Shown: positions 10,747 through 22,685 of the stretch, in pieces
How the letters are laid out: each line of letters starts with the position of its first letter
Position numbering within the stretch: the stretch's first letter is position 1
Source: Selaginella moellendorffii
Taxonomy: Eukaryota; Streptophyta; Lycopodiopsida; Selaginellales; Selaginellaceae
DNA length: 64,000 nt
Direction: 5' to 3'
Assembly (NCBI RefSeq): GCF_000143415.4
Contig: NW_003314290.1
Span: 487,470 to 551,469, forward strand
Position numbers and translations under genes: made by a program
Notes under the pieces: model-generated
The model's input: only the letters and a program-made list of their open reading frames with translations
What the model was told of the DNA's origin: nothing
Databases searched by the model: none

Positions 10747-12939
10747 TATAAGTGACTAAATTTTCCATTCTACTTTAGCTCAGACTTGGACTCAGACTTG
10801 GACTCGAACTCAGACTTGGACTCGGACTCGAACTTAGCCTCGGTCTTGGTCTCAGTCCCGATCTCAATTTCAGTTTCAGTCTCGGTCCCGGTCTCGGTCT
10901 CGACCTCGGACTCCATCTCAGGTCCTTCTCGGACTCCATCTCAGATTCCATCTCGGGTCCATCTCGGACTCCATCTTGGGTCCATCTCGAACTCCATCTC
11001 GGACTCCATCTTGGGTCCATCTCGGACTCTATCTCAGGTCCATCTCGGACTTCATCTCGGACTCCGTCTCGGTCCATCTCGGACTCCATCTCGGACTCCG
11101 TCTCGGTCCATCTTGAACTCCATCTCGGACTCCATCTCGGTCCATCTCGAACTCCATCTCGGACTCCATCTCAGACTCCGTCTCGGTTCATCTCGGACAC
11201 TTTCACGTGTCATGTGTTGGTCCTTTTAGGTTCATTTTTAGAGCCTCGCTTATTGCTCGCTTCGTGCTTATTCCTCGAGCACTTTGTTGGGAGTTCCACT
11301 CCCACTCTTGACCTTTTAAGTCAGAGCTTTTAGTCCAAACGTGTTATGTTCGTTTGGCTTTCGCTTTGGCCACTACCACGTGGCGCCCTTCCGGCTCCAT
11401 TTTGGGGCCTTGGGATTTTGTGTCTCACATAGTCCTTTTATGTAGTGATTAAAGATACAGTCACATGGTGAGGAAGTCCTAGAAGTCAGTGGGACTTAAT
11501 GGTTGGGCCCTTAAGCCTTGACCCAATAACAGTGTTAGCAAGCATGGTCATGGATAAGGACTTGGTGGGAATTGAAGAAAGGACATTAGGAAGAGTGTTC
11601 CCTTTGTCTTCAAACATTTTAAAGATGCTAAGGTGTGGTCATGGGATGACCTCATGGACAAATAACCCAGTCTTTGAGAGATAAGACTGTGATGTAGGTG
11701 GTGTTAGACCACCAATGTGACAAAAGTGAATGGGCATAGCCTTAGCGTATTAAGTTGATATATCGATAATACCTTTGGGTCAGTCATGGGATTAGACACG
11801 TGGAGCACTAGGACCAAATGCAAAGGTTGAATGGCATAAATGCCAATTTTCGGGGCTAACATATCCCCAAGTTGGGAATAATATTTATGAAGGTGATAAG
11901 TGAGATTCTTCCATGTGGTCAAAGGTGGGATTAAATAATCTGAGAGGGTGAAAGCCCAAAGTGTTTGTCTCCCAGACCCTTGGGGGTTTGGTGAGCTCCA
12001 AAAGTATAGTGAGGGGGAGGACTGTAGTGGAGCCAGTTTGACTAGGAAAGGCTAGTTTGGCCCAGGAAGGCTGTACCCAGTGTTGGGTGATGAGCTGCCC
12101 ACTGGGAGGTCCAAGACTAGAGTAAACATGGACTAACAAGCAGGGTAGCTTGGTGAAGTGTTCAAGAGTCGGCTCTAGTTCCCCCGGGAGATTGACTGGC
12201 CGATGCTCTTAGTCCAAGTGTGGGTGGCACTACCTACTTGGATACCTGGTGTGGCTTAACGAAACCTCGCTCTAAGCCCACGACTAGAGCACCCAAAGGC
12301 GGAAGGCGGGGAGAGTACCCACGAGGCTTGTGTAAGGCCACAGTGTTTCGAAATGTTGCCCCAAGGTCCCAGACTATGAAAAGGAAGAGGAGCTGCCCCA
12401 TAGTGTAGAGACCAAGGACACGGTCATGTGAGGAGGAAGTCCCAGAGGACCATGGGACTTAGTGGTCGGGCCTGTGGGCCTTGATCCAGTGGCAATGTTG
12501 GCGAACACGGCCATGGGCAGAAAGGGACTTGGTAGGGACCGGAAAGGGGATATTGGGGAAGGCTATTCCCCATGTCTATGGGCATCCTAAGGATGCTAAG
12601 GAGTGGATTTGGGATGATCACTCATGGACGGATAGCCTAGTCTTTGAGAGACGAGACTGTGATGTAGGTGGTGTCAGACCACCGATGTGACCAAGATGAA
12701 TGGGCATGGCCTTAGCGTAATGGGCTGATATGTCGGTAGTACCTTGGGGTGTCAATCATGGGATCGGACACGTGGAGCACTTGGACCAAGTGCAAAAGTT
12801 GAATGGCGGGGATGCCATTCTTGAGGCTAACAAGCCCAAGTCCAAAATAGGACTTATGGAGGTTGTGAGTGAGACTCCTTCATGTGGTCGGAGGTGTGGT
12901 TAAGTGACTAAAGTAGAATGGAAAAATTAGTTGCTTACA
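10747..12939 (+). mobile_element. Foldback-family element, copy A
   Basis: The ends are inverted repeats of about 32 bp (TATAAGTGACTAAATTTTCC at the left; the complement at 12908-12939). Inside are, in order, the GACTC/CTCGGACTCCATCT minisatellite (10780-11200), a 260-bp module ending TGTGTCTCACA, then a terminal module present twice in tandem (about 11460-11935 and 12418-12925). The left arm is lost compared with the copy at 37.9 kb. No transposase is recognisable and I find no clear target-site duplication. Confidence 0.65.
10780..11200 (+). repeat. GACTC / CTCGGACTCCATCT minisatellite
   Basis: The first 130 bases are hexamer-based (GACTTG, GACTCG), then a 14-23-bp unit built on CTCGGACTCCATCT with optional TGGGTCCAT is repeated about 15 times. 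The Ser/Asp-rich open frames on both strands are products of the periodicity and not genes. Related arrays occur at 17200-17615, 29440-29490 and 38955-39355. Confidence 0.8.
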
Positions 12940-15900
12940 ATTTAATATTGGAGCTGTTCTTTAATTCTACTTTTATTGGTGCTCAAGTATATCACCATTG
13001 ATATTGGCATTGGAAGGTCCTAGGAGTGGGCCTATCCTTGAGGAGTAGCATGTTGAGAGGACATGGCTCTCCACTCAAGTTCATGCATGAACTTGGGTGC
13101 GATGTCGTGGATAGAAAAGGGGCCAGTAAGGGAACGACTTTGGGATCTTAGGAACAGTATAAAGGTTTCCTCAAAAAGTTGAGGATGTGATCCAGATGAG
13201 TGTTTGACATAGCCAACTGGCTAATGTAATTGTGGTAAACAACTATAGTTGGGATCATGGGAAAGATAGAGACTCCAAGGCAATAAAGGAGTCACAAAAT
13301 TATCCTCATATAGTTGAGGTTGGTGCTCATGAATGTGAGATCAGAAGTAATGACCGCAAGAGGTCAAATACGGAAAAAGACACAAGTCCTTGAAATGGTA
13401 GCCGGAGCTACCTCTAATAAATGCTGGAACAACCGAAGGAGTTGGGGGTGCACTCAGAGGATGAGTTGGTATTCTTATCACATGGACAAGTGCCTAAGGG
13501 GCAAAAGGTTACCCCAAGAGAACAAATCAAGTGTCGGAGTAACACTTGCAAAAATGGTCCTTGTGAGTAGGACTTGAATACAAGAAGTTGTATTCGAGCA
13601 AACTGGCACCTCAAAAGTAGGACCTCATGGGTCGTCGGATGACAAAGTCCAAAAAAGCTGAATGACTCAAATAGAGTCAAGGAATAATCCTAAAGGATTG
13701 ATGGAAGCATTTGGACTTAGGTGTCTTGTACCTCACGAAGGATGGGGGGGATCATAAGATCCAAAGATGAAAATAAAGGGTATCTCATCAATGGCAGAAT
13801 GTGCCATACTAAAGTCATGAGAAAGGTGTTCCCCAAAAAAAGAGAGCAACTTTGGCATGGAGTTGAGTGTAAACACTATAGTGTAGTGCTAACTGATAGT
13901 TGGCATGAAAAATGATTGTTTTGGTCTTGGCAAAGACCTAAACACAAGTAAGAAGTGTCATAGAGGTAGGTTTGTGGAGCCGTTGGTGTGGAGACACCAA
14001 ATGTGCCAAAGTGAGATACCTTGAGGTTATATTGATAGGTTCATGGGAACCCTTTGCCAAGGGAATGGCATAACCTAAGTTGGAAGGCATGTGGTTGGAG
14101 TGTGGTGACCAAAATAATGATGGAGGTGTGGAAGCACTAAACAATGAGTTGTAGGATTTGACAACTATGGGGCAACTAAGCAAGAGGTGCAAAATAATTG
14201 GTTAAATGAGTAAAAGGTAATTACCCAAGACTTTTTGATGGCATGAGGAAGTTAAATATACCCTTAGAGGGGATAAATTGCTTATGTTACGATATAGGGA
14301 GTCAATGTCGAAAAAAGAAATACTTATTATCAAGGAGACCATCATTGGGACACCTAAACACTCTAGAACACCAGGAGGTGGTGTTTAGTGTCGCAAGGGC
14401 AATAAATAAAGCCCAAGGGACTAAATCCCTAGCGAATGATGGATAGGAGATGCCATCTAAACGTCCAAGGTTGTGAAGACGGAAAGAATCTATCTATCCG
14501 ATTTGGACAAAGCCAAAAATGAGATTTTGGCTAGGCTAGTGATGGGCATATCGAGGCCTATAAGTAGCAATGGTAATCCCGGTATATGGGATTATAAAGT
14601 GAGCATGCCTAGATTGAGGAACCACTCCCTAAGCTATCGGGTAGGTTTATCCCTATGAATACTTGCTAAAGCATGGTAGAAGGTGCAAAGCTATCCTCCT
14701 AATCTAGAGGAGAATAACCAAAGGAAACATATGAGGCTAAAAGGCAAGTAGTATTGGGATGAAATTGAACCATAAAAACCGAAGGGCATAACCAACGGTG
14801 GTTATGCAAGTTGGGAGTGGAGAATCAAGAGGGTGCTCAAGGATATTGCTACTAACAATCGTGATGCCATAAAGAGTCTAAAATGTGGAATTATCTATTA
14901 GACCATATGGTGAGTAGGGAGCTTGCGAAGGAGAAGCCTTTGCAAACTAAAGAACAAAGTTCCTTGAAGGTTCCAGAAGATAATTTTAGGTAGATAAGTA
15001 CTTAGAAAGCTAAGTGTAAATAGTTCTTAGAGCACGCGAAATCAGAGTGGCACAACAGAAGTGTGGTCTTGAAGCTAGCTATGAGGCGAGGCTATCAAGG
15101 TTGGGGAAGTAGTTCCCAAGTGTTCAAAGAGAGGGTTTTGAACAAAAATCAATGGTCAAGGACTTTCACGCTTATGCATGAACCATATCACGGTGGCCGG
15201 ATGACTTGCTAAGCGAGATTGGCGAGTCAGGGGAACAAATCCCCTAGTTGAAGGTGCTAACTTCAAAAGGGGTGGCCCATGGGGCCGAGCATGGAGGAGT
15301 CCATGCATGATCACAAACTTGTCAAGTGAGAGGATTTGGCAGTGCAGAGGAACTAGGTTCCTAAGCTGTGATCTATAGCGCGCTTTAACTATAAGTTGGT
15401 GCATCAGCGTGGGGAATCATGCCAGGCATCCTGTGCGATGCCATCTGTAGATGCATATGCAGAGGTTGGGTTCAAGTCCTGACCCTCTAGTGCTTGGGTT
15501 CGAGTCCTAAATCACTAGGGTGTGGTGATAGTTTGGAATATGAGGACATTCATTTTTCGGTGGTCATGGACTTTCAGTGAGGAGACTGGTTTGGGCACAC
15601 TACCAAGCGAGGGATGCCTCGGAGTCGTGATGCACGGTTAGATTACTTAGTGTGGCTCGGCATATCTAACTTGAACACTTGGTGCGAGTGGCACCAAGGA
15701 CATGGTGAATGAGATGGGGACACTCAGTCTTAGTTGTTATGGACCCTTGGCCAAAAGGGCTGGCTTGGGTGCACCGCAAGTGTGGGGGATGCCCCCAGGG
15801 TTATAGTCAACAACTTAAAGGTCTAGAAGACTTAATACCTATTGGCAAACTTGTTAAGGTGCCAAAGTTAGATCACTATGTGGTCTTATGGCTAAACCAA

Positions 15901-16299
15901 GGACAAGGTCCTTGTGAGGTTAAGGGATAAAGTTCCTAGTTCAAAAGTGTTGATTTGAACTATTGATGATGGTGTGGCTTAGTCAAGGTGACCAAGTGGG
16001 AAGAACACCCAAGGGAAGTGAGCTATGTCAATACGATGGCATAGTAAGTCCAACGAAAGTAGTCTCTATAAGAGATCCAAGGGAAGGTTTCAAAAGTTAG
16101 GCCGTGGATAGAGCCCACAGCAGAAAATGTTAAAAAGACGTACTAGGGGTGAACACCCCTTGGACTTGGCAAAGCAAAATGTTTGTTATTGAACCGAAAG
16201 GAAACCTCGAAAATGGAGGTAATAATTATATGTTATTAGGTGCAACAATCAAGGATAGGAGTAAAAAACTAGTGGCTAAGAAAAAAGCCATGGGAATCA
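12940..16299. other. Decayed interior of a repeat
   Basis: There is no open frame above about 90 codons and no recognisable protein motif on either strand. The G/A-rich plus strand reads as heavily mutated transposon sequence. Two B-box-like stretches (GGTTCAAGTCC near 15472 and GGTTCGAGTCC near 15488) occur without the rest of a tRNA. Confidence 0.45.
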
Positions 16300-17944
16300 T
16301 GGGAAAGAATCCAAATGGCAAAGTTAGGCCAAAAACACTAATATGTTGGGTGCTGGAAAGGCAATGTTCCCCAAGGATGGATTTCCGACAACTCTAATTT
16401 GGCAAAAGTGGATGCTCCAAAAGGGGGAGCAATGAGGTAGCCAAATGATAGGGCCATGGATAGCCCTAGCACAAAGTATGATAACTGAAACTTAGTGCCC
16501 AAGGTGGCACGAAATAGCAGAGAGGATGATGGTGCCCTTAAGTAGAGAATTTTCTAGGATGGGGAAATGGAGTTACATAATATGTGCAATGCAAAGTGTT
16601 GGAGACACCTAAGAAATTGACTTCAAAAAGTCAAAAAGTAAAGTTCCAAAGTGCAAACATTCAATCAATGGAAATTGAGACTATTCAAGAAAAAGTAGTG
16701 GGATTGAGATATAGACGGTGTCTCTAAGAGGTTTAGCGAGAACTAAACCAATAAAAGGAGAGAACCACTATAAGTGGTCCAATCAATCTCTAAGTTGGAA
16801 AGATTACCCTCCTTAAAGGATGGGTAAGACACGATGAGCCTTCAGTATCAAACCATTAACGAATATTGGCGAGGTGTCAAGAATGGAAAGGGTAATACAT
16901 GTTAATATTACTTTATAAAATAGTTTATTGTTCGATAAGGACATCAAACTTTGTCTATGGGTGGTGGAGTTGTGAGACACAAAATCCCTAGGCCCCAAAA
17001 TGGAGCCGGAAGGGCGCCACGTGGTAGTGGCCAAAGCGAAAGCCAAATGAGCATAACACGTTTAGACTAAAAGCTCCGACTTGAAAGGTCGAGAGCGGGA
17101 ATGGAACTTACAACAAAGTGTTCGAGGAATGAGCACGAAGCGAGCAATAAGCGGGGCTCTAAAAAGGGACCTAAAATGACCAACACATGACATGTGGAAG
17201 TGTCTGAGATGAACCAAGACGGAGTCCGAGATGGAGTTCAAGATTGACCAAGATGGAGTCCAAGATGGATCGAGACGGAGTCTGAGATGGAGTCCGAGAT
17301 GGAGTCCGAGATGGACCGAGACGGAGTTCGAGATGGAGTCCGAGATGGACCCGAGATGGAGTTCGAGATGGACCCAAAATGGAGTCCAAGATGGAGTCCG
17401 AGATGGACCCAAGATGGAGTCCGAGATAGAGTCCGAGATGGACCCGAGATGGAATCCAAAATGGAGTCTGAGAAGGACCTGAGATGGAGTTTGAGGTCGA
17501 GACCAAAACCGGGACCGAGACCAGGACCAAGACTGAGACCGAGACCGAGATTGGGACTGAGGCCAAGGCCGAGTCCGAGTTCGAGTTCGAGTCCGAGTCT
17601 GAGTCTGAGAGGGTGAAAGCCCAAAGCATTCGTCTCCCAGACCCTAGGGGGTTTGGTGAGCTCCAAAAGTATAGTGAGGGGGAGGACTGTAGTGGAGCCA
17701 GTTTGGCCAGGAAAGGCCAGTTTGGCTCAGGAAGGCTGTACCTAGTGTTGGGTGATGAGCTGCCCACTGGGAGGTCCAAGACTAGAGTGAACATGAACCG
17801 ACAAGCAGGGTGGCTTGGTGAAGTGTTCAAGAGCCGGCTCTAGTTCCCCCGAGAGATCGACTGGCCGATGCTCCCAGTCTAAGTATGGGTGGCACTACCT
17901 ACTTGGATACCTGGTGTGGCTCAATGGAACCTCGCTCTAAGCAA
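16300..17944 (-). mobile_element. Inverted partial copy of the minisatellite element
   Basis: Read on the minus strand this repeats the order seen at 29430-31120 and in copy A: a 650-bp module (16300-16960), the GTGAGACACAAAATCCC boundary (about 16975), the Ser/Asp minisatellite (17200-17615), and the GGGTGAAAGCCCAAAG module ending at 17944. Its sharp stop at 17944 abuts the direct repeat that follows. Confidence 0.6.
17200..17615 (-). repeat. CTCGGACTCCATCT minisatellite, second array
   Basis: This is the complement of the 10780-11200 array, with the same two-part structure: a GAGATGGAGTCCGA block, then a GACCGAGACC hexamer block. Thr/Glu-rich and Ser/Leu-rich frames across it are artefacts of the period. 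Confidence 0.8.
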
Positions 17945-18545
17945 TGATAGAGGGTATAACGAAAAAGCTCTCCTACTTATTTTAGAAAATTCCAATTTTA
18001 TGACTTTCAAGAAATGCTTTTTATATTTATTGGCTTTAGTGAAAACAAGGTGACAATCAGTATAATAGTACATATACTCTTGTGATACACTACAACATCA
18101 TGCACTTGAAAGACTACCATGAAATATTTTTTGAGATGGTAAAAACAGAAATAGAGATACAAAGTATTATGAGCAATATTATGAAAAAAAACACTCCTAA
18201 GTATATCAAATAAAAAGTATGTTATTTTTATTAATTATATAAATTATAATAAGTTTATATTATTGATAGAGAATAAACATAAATAATCTTGGAAATTCTA
18301 GTTAGCTCCAAAAGTTTTATATGATTCAACAATACTAAGGCTTGTATGGTGTATATGATTGTCCATTTTAGGTTCTTGGTGTAAGGTGTTGATGAAGATG
18401 CAGTACATATGCTTGTAAGAAGCATATACCTTCTTATATTCCTTGCACTTCGTAAAATCTAGACATATGAAGGTCTTGAATGATAATTGTATACTCTCTA
18501 CCTTCTATTTAACTATTTACTCTTTTGCAAGTGCAATGATGTATT
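17945..18545 (+). repeat. Direct repeat of 10130-10745
   Basis: The sequence matches the inner part of the left long inverted repeat base for base over long stretches (for example GAAATATTTTTTGAGATGGTAAA and TAGTTAGCTCCAAAAGT), in the same orientation and 7.8 kb away. It begins exactly where the minisatellite element ends. Confidence 0.7.
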
Positions 18546-20599
18546 TCATGAAGAGTATCTCACACTTAAGCATTTGTGCTAAGCTTATTTTACCCTACTC
18601 TACTTGAAAATAGTACTAACAAATTTAATTGCCTTACTTTTTCTTACTAGCCTTCTATGTATCTCTTTAAATATAATGCTAATTTTGTCACTCATGTTTC
18701 CAACTTTCCTCCTCTCAAAATTGAAACTAAATTTCTCAAAGTTTTCAATCTCATCCAAGGTGAGTGAAACCCCACTAGTAATTCTTTAGGTATTGCATTA
18801 GATTTGTCACTATAGTGTCTTTAAACCATTTTGTATGGTTGGCATCGGTGTTGCAATAATATAGCTAGTATCATTTCGAAAATCCTTCTTGCTTTCATTC
18901 CCATGGAAATATGAGGTTGGAATAAAAACAAATTTATCACTATGGATTTAAGCCCAACATTTGCCCTTTAGAAGCATCCCCACACACCTTATATTAGATT
19001 TTATTGGCATATAGTAGATTGCTTATTACTTCAAGTCTATGTTATGGTAAGTGATTTTAACATATTATGATGCACTCTCTTCATCAACCACATGAGGTGG
19101 CTCAGTCCAAGGCCATTGTTTAGTACTCAACATTAAGTTTGTGAGAACTTTTTTCTCCAAAGTTTATACTAACATCTTCACTAGCAAAGGAAAAACAATG
19201 CTTTGAGTGGATGAGCCTTTTTATCACAATTAAAAGCCTAGGGAGTGTACTCCATAGATGTGCCATAAACCACTTCTTCCACTACAGCTGCTACTATTCA
19301 TGCAATGGAGTACTTTCTTCTTCATCCGATCTTATAAAATCTCAATAAAAGGCTTTGTTCTTATATATCTTCCCTCCTAAAATGTTAAAACTTTTGAAGA
19401 CTACTCTGTAGCACATATCAAATTCAATAGATATGTTTTATATAAATTTAGCTTCCCGTTCCTTATAGAGGAACATTAACTCCAATATTTACTCTCAGAG
19501 AGATTCATAGTTAGGGTGTATATGAAATCCTTAAGTGTTTAGTCATAATGAAAAAGATGCTATTAAAAGGTAATGAAAAGAAAAGAAAAAAATGAAACCA
19601 ACATAAAAAGAATGATATCCCCACTGAAACATTTTAACTTCCCACCACCCTAACCATAACTCAAGTTGTGGTAGACAACTTGCATCTGTATACCCATCTT
19701 CATGCCACCACAATTGAATTTCGTTTGCTTTTGCCTCGTGTTCTTCTTCAAAAGGTGCAACCTAGCATTATTTGCATAACTCCTTAAACATTAACTAGAA
19801 ATTTAGTTTGATAAGGTGGTAGTGCTAATTTAGGATTTTTTCTAAATTAAGTTCTTTCACAACCTTTGAGGGGTTAACCATTTCTAAAAAACTTGCCCAA
19901 ACACTATTCTAATTAGCCCCAACCCCATCTAATATGAAACCATAAAAGCTACTAAGCTTACTAGTCCACTTTAGCATAATATTGGAGAAGGACTTCCAAA
20001 ATATTTCCTAAGCCATCTAGTCTTGTGTTTTGCAATTGTGAAGTTGGAATATAGCCTGTGAAAAGGGTAAAATTTACAACCATTTTAAAATAGTGAGAAA
20101 AATAACTACCTCAAATCATACACATGAGCTCCTATGGTTGTTCAACTTAATATCAGCTCTATATGTTCATGTTCAAAATGTACATATGTATTAACAATGT
20201 CATTTAACCCAAACATATCCATTCGAGAAACAAGATTTACACCAAAGGCAAAGCCCATGGTAGACATCTTGAGGACAAAAGGGTGCTCCTACTTATTAAT
20301 GACTTGATCTTGAAATAAACTCTTGTGAATAAACTCATAGGGATAGATCCATTTTATTTCAAGGATAGAATCAATTTTTTACTGCAATTTCCCCTCTCGA
20401 GATTCACGCATCTAAGATTTTATCCTAAATAACACAAAACATAAAAAAGATATTATTGTAAAGTACATAGTATTATTTTCCTACCTCCTGAGGCTAATCT
20501 CAGGTTGCACACATCATAGTAAGTCCCATAAATTAGTCTTGTCTAATTGAGTTTTTTTGCAGCCTAGATAGAATAGGGTGCTTATAATAAAATTCTTGA
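18546..20599. other. Interior of the long-inverted-repeat element
   Basis: AT-rich sequence with only a 61-codon hydrophobic frame (18604-18789). A few stretches on the minus strand look like worn coding sequence, but stops and frameshifts prevent a family call. This is where a transposase would be expected; I cannot identify one. Confidence 0.4.
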
Positions 20600-21640
20600 G
20601 CACCATCTTTTGAACATGCTTTGGAGTTGCAAAAGAATTTCTCACTATCTGTATTCACACAACATTAGTATACTTTTTATAATTAATAAAAAAACATATT
20701 TTTTATTTGATATACTTGCAAATGTTTTTTTTGCAATATTATCTGTAATACTAGTGTGTCTCCATTTCTATCTTTACCATTTTAATAAATATTTCATAGT
20801 AGTCTTTTAGAGGCATGATGTTGCAATATGTTGCAATAGTATATATACCATCATATTGTCCACTAGAAGCTAAAAACAAATAGAGAATTTTTTAAAAGTC
20901 ACAGAATTACAGTTTTTTAAAATAAGTAGGGACATTTTTTTACACCCAATTTATTACACCCTTTGTCATTGCATTTTTTCCAACTTATGATTGATATGCT
21001 CGCTATCTTTTCTTTCTTTCTCTTGTGTGGTTTCGTTATGTTATGCAATAAGACCACTATTACAACTTTTAACCCTTGAATTATTACCTTAGAAAAAAAG
21101 ATTGCAAAAGTTAAAATTACTAACACTAAAACTAATAAACATTTGTGTATATTTTCCTCTTTTCAAATGAGAATGTAAATGAAGATATATAAATTGTAGA
21201 CATTATACTATGACAAACCTCTCAAGAATGTATTTTAGAAAATGAATCAAATCTCTTTTTTATATGCAACAAGCTTATATCAATGGTTGTTTTTTTTTCC
21301 TTTCAAATGGTTATATAACCTTACAAAGAATCTTATTTCAAATTTAATAATTTTAAATTCTGATAAATCTGACATTTAGTAGCTAGAAAGCACAGAATAT
21401 GGATTTAAAGAAATGACAGGATTAATTTTTCTGCAAATAAATCTTTTGTTCAACAATTTAAATACTTACTATATGCCATAGTAGGGATGTTCATTGTCCT
21501 TTAGAACATATTTTAGAACATATTTTACCTATATAATATAGTTAAGTTTTCAATAAACCTTAATTTTTTAAAAATTTATATTATTTGTATTATACTACAA
21601 TTGAAAATTAAACTCAACTCACAACTCATGAGTAATGGAG
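20600..21640 (-). repeat. Right long terminal inverted repeat
   Basis: It is complementary to 9210-10500. Outer edge: CAATTGAAAATTAAACTCAA (21598-21617), followed by ACTCATGAG. Paired landmarks are ACTATATGCCATAGTAGGGA against TTATATGCCATAATAGGGAG in the left arm, and AAAATAAGTAGGGACATTT against ATGTCTTTTTACTTATTTTA. Confidence 0.7.
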
Positions 21641-22173
21641 CAGCTGTTGTATGTGGATCATTTCTTGGATTACTCCGGCATGAGGGACTCGATGCTTACT
21701 TCACTCGGCCGCAGCAGGAGTTCCTGCTCTTGTTTCTGACTGGTAATGAAGCTTCCATGCATGACAATTGGCCAGGATGATCAAGGAAGCCATGGACAAA
21801 GGCAAGGTCTACACGGCACACTCTCTCGCGCCTTTCTTATGAACGTTCTTGATGTAATAGAGATCAAGCGTGAGATCAAATGCAGGATCTACGCAAGGAA
21901 CATGATGAGCAGCAGCCAAGGTCTTGTTTCGATCTGGGAGACTTACGTTTTGCTCTACATACAGCGGCCACATAGAACAGAGTGGGAAAAGATTGATACA
22001 AAGAGACCTCAAGCTGAAGATTATGCAAGTTGGGACGTGAAGATTTTCCTGGCTACTGGAGAAACGAGGGCTTTGAAATGCTACTCAGAAAGAAAGAAAA
22101 CTACTCGCTTCATCACTGGATCATGTTTCCTGCAAAGATAATCTGAAAGGTTTTGAGTACCTTGGTTGTGAAC

Positions 22174-22575
22174 TTAGAAAGACCGGATTGGCGTGGAGGG
22201 AGGAAGTAAACCACAGCGAGCTTGACACTTGAGGTAGTGGTGCCGAGCAGCGATCATCTCCTTGTGCGTTAGTCCCTGTTTAAACAGATTCACCATGAAA
22301 AATTAAATTGCTAAAATTTCCCATTGATGTTTCTTACTTTTGGAAGGTCATAGAAATCGTCCAACGTCAGAGAAGTTCCATCTTCCTACGATCAGAAAGC
22401 TGAAAACGATAGAATCACCAAGGACCAAAAAAATGTACCTTTATTTTCCCCCTCTGGAGCTCCCTCTTCCTGGAAAATAAATCAAACGATCAATCTACAA
22501 TACCAAGAGAGACAAGCAGACCACCGCCCACGCTGATAGAATAGTGGTTCCCTTAGCGGAGTACCCTCGAATCCA
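22174..22575 (-). CDS. Small multi-exon gene, unknown function (3' exons)
   Basis: I do not recognise the family. On the minus strand, four segments join in one frame with consensus splice sites: about 22575-22525, then intron 22470-22524 (55 nt), exon 22469-22439, exon 22385-22338, and exon 22275 to the TAA at 22174. The product ends EDGTSLTLDDFYDLPK, GLTHKEMIAARHHYLKCQ and ARCGLLPPSTPIRSF. It is polar, with no membrane segment or signal. The start codon is not found in frame here and may lie in a further upstream exon within the promoter region shared with the divergent protease at 22686. Splice-site quality and the continuous frame make a real gene likely. Confidence 0.5.
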
Positions 22576-22665
22576 CCATCGCTAGCGCGAGGGATGCCAT
22601 GTGGGATGCTTTGTTTTGTTCTAATGGAAATATCAAAAAGGTTCTCGTTCCTACAAAACGGGTCC

Positions 22666-22673
22666 TAGGGTTT
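22666..22673 (-). promoter_or_regulatory. Telo-box between divergent genes
   Basis: TAGGGTTT on the plus strand (AAACCCTA on the minus) lies 13 bases before the protease start at 22686, between two divergent genes. Confidence 0.45.
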
Positions 22674-22685
22674 CAAAACTATCAA

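Noticed and set aside
10775-11229. Long Ser/Asp-rich and Glu-rich open frames on both strands
   Set aside because: They are produced by the period of the minisatellite, recur in every array of the family, and lack start context or homology.
15460-15530. tRNA-like B boxes (GGTTCAAGTCC and GGTTCGAGTCC)
   Set aside because: No A box, anticodon arm or acceptor stem can be fitted around them. Two copies in 20 bases of decayed repeat look like chance or an old tRNA-derived fragment.
18546-20599. hAT-like transposase on the minus strand
   Set aside because: Some stretches look like worn coding sequence, but I could not match any conserved hAT block.
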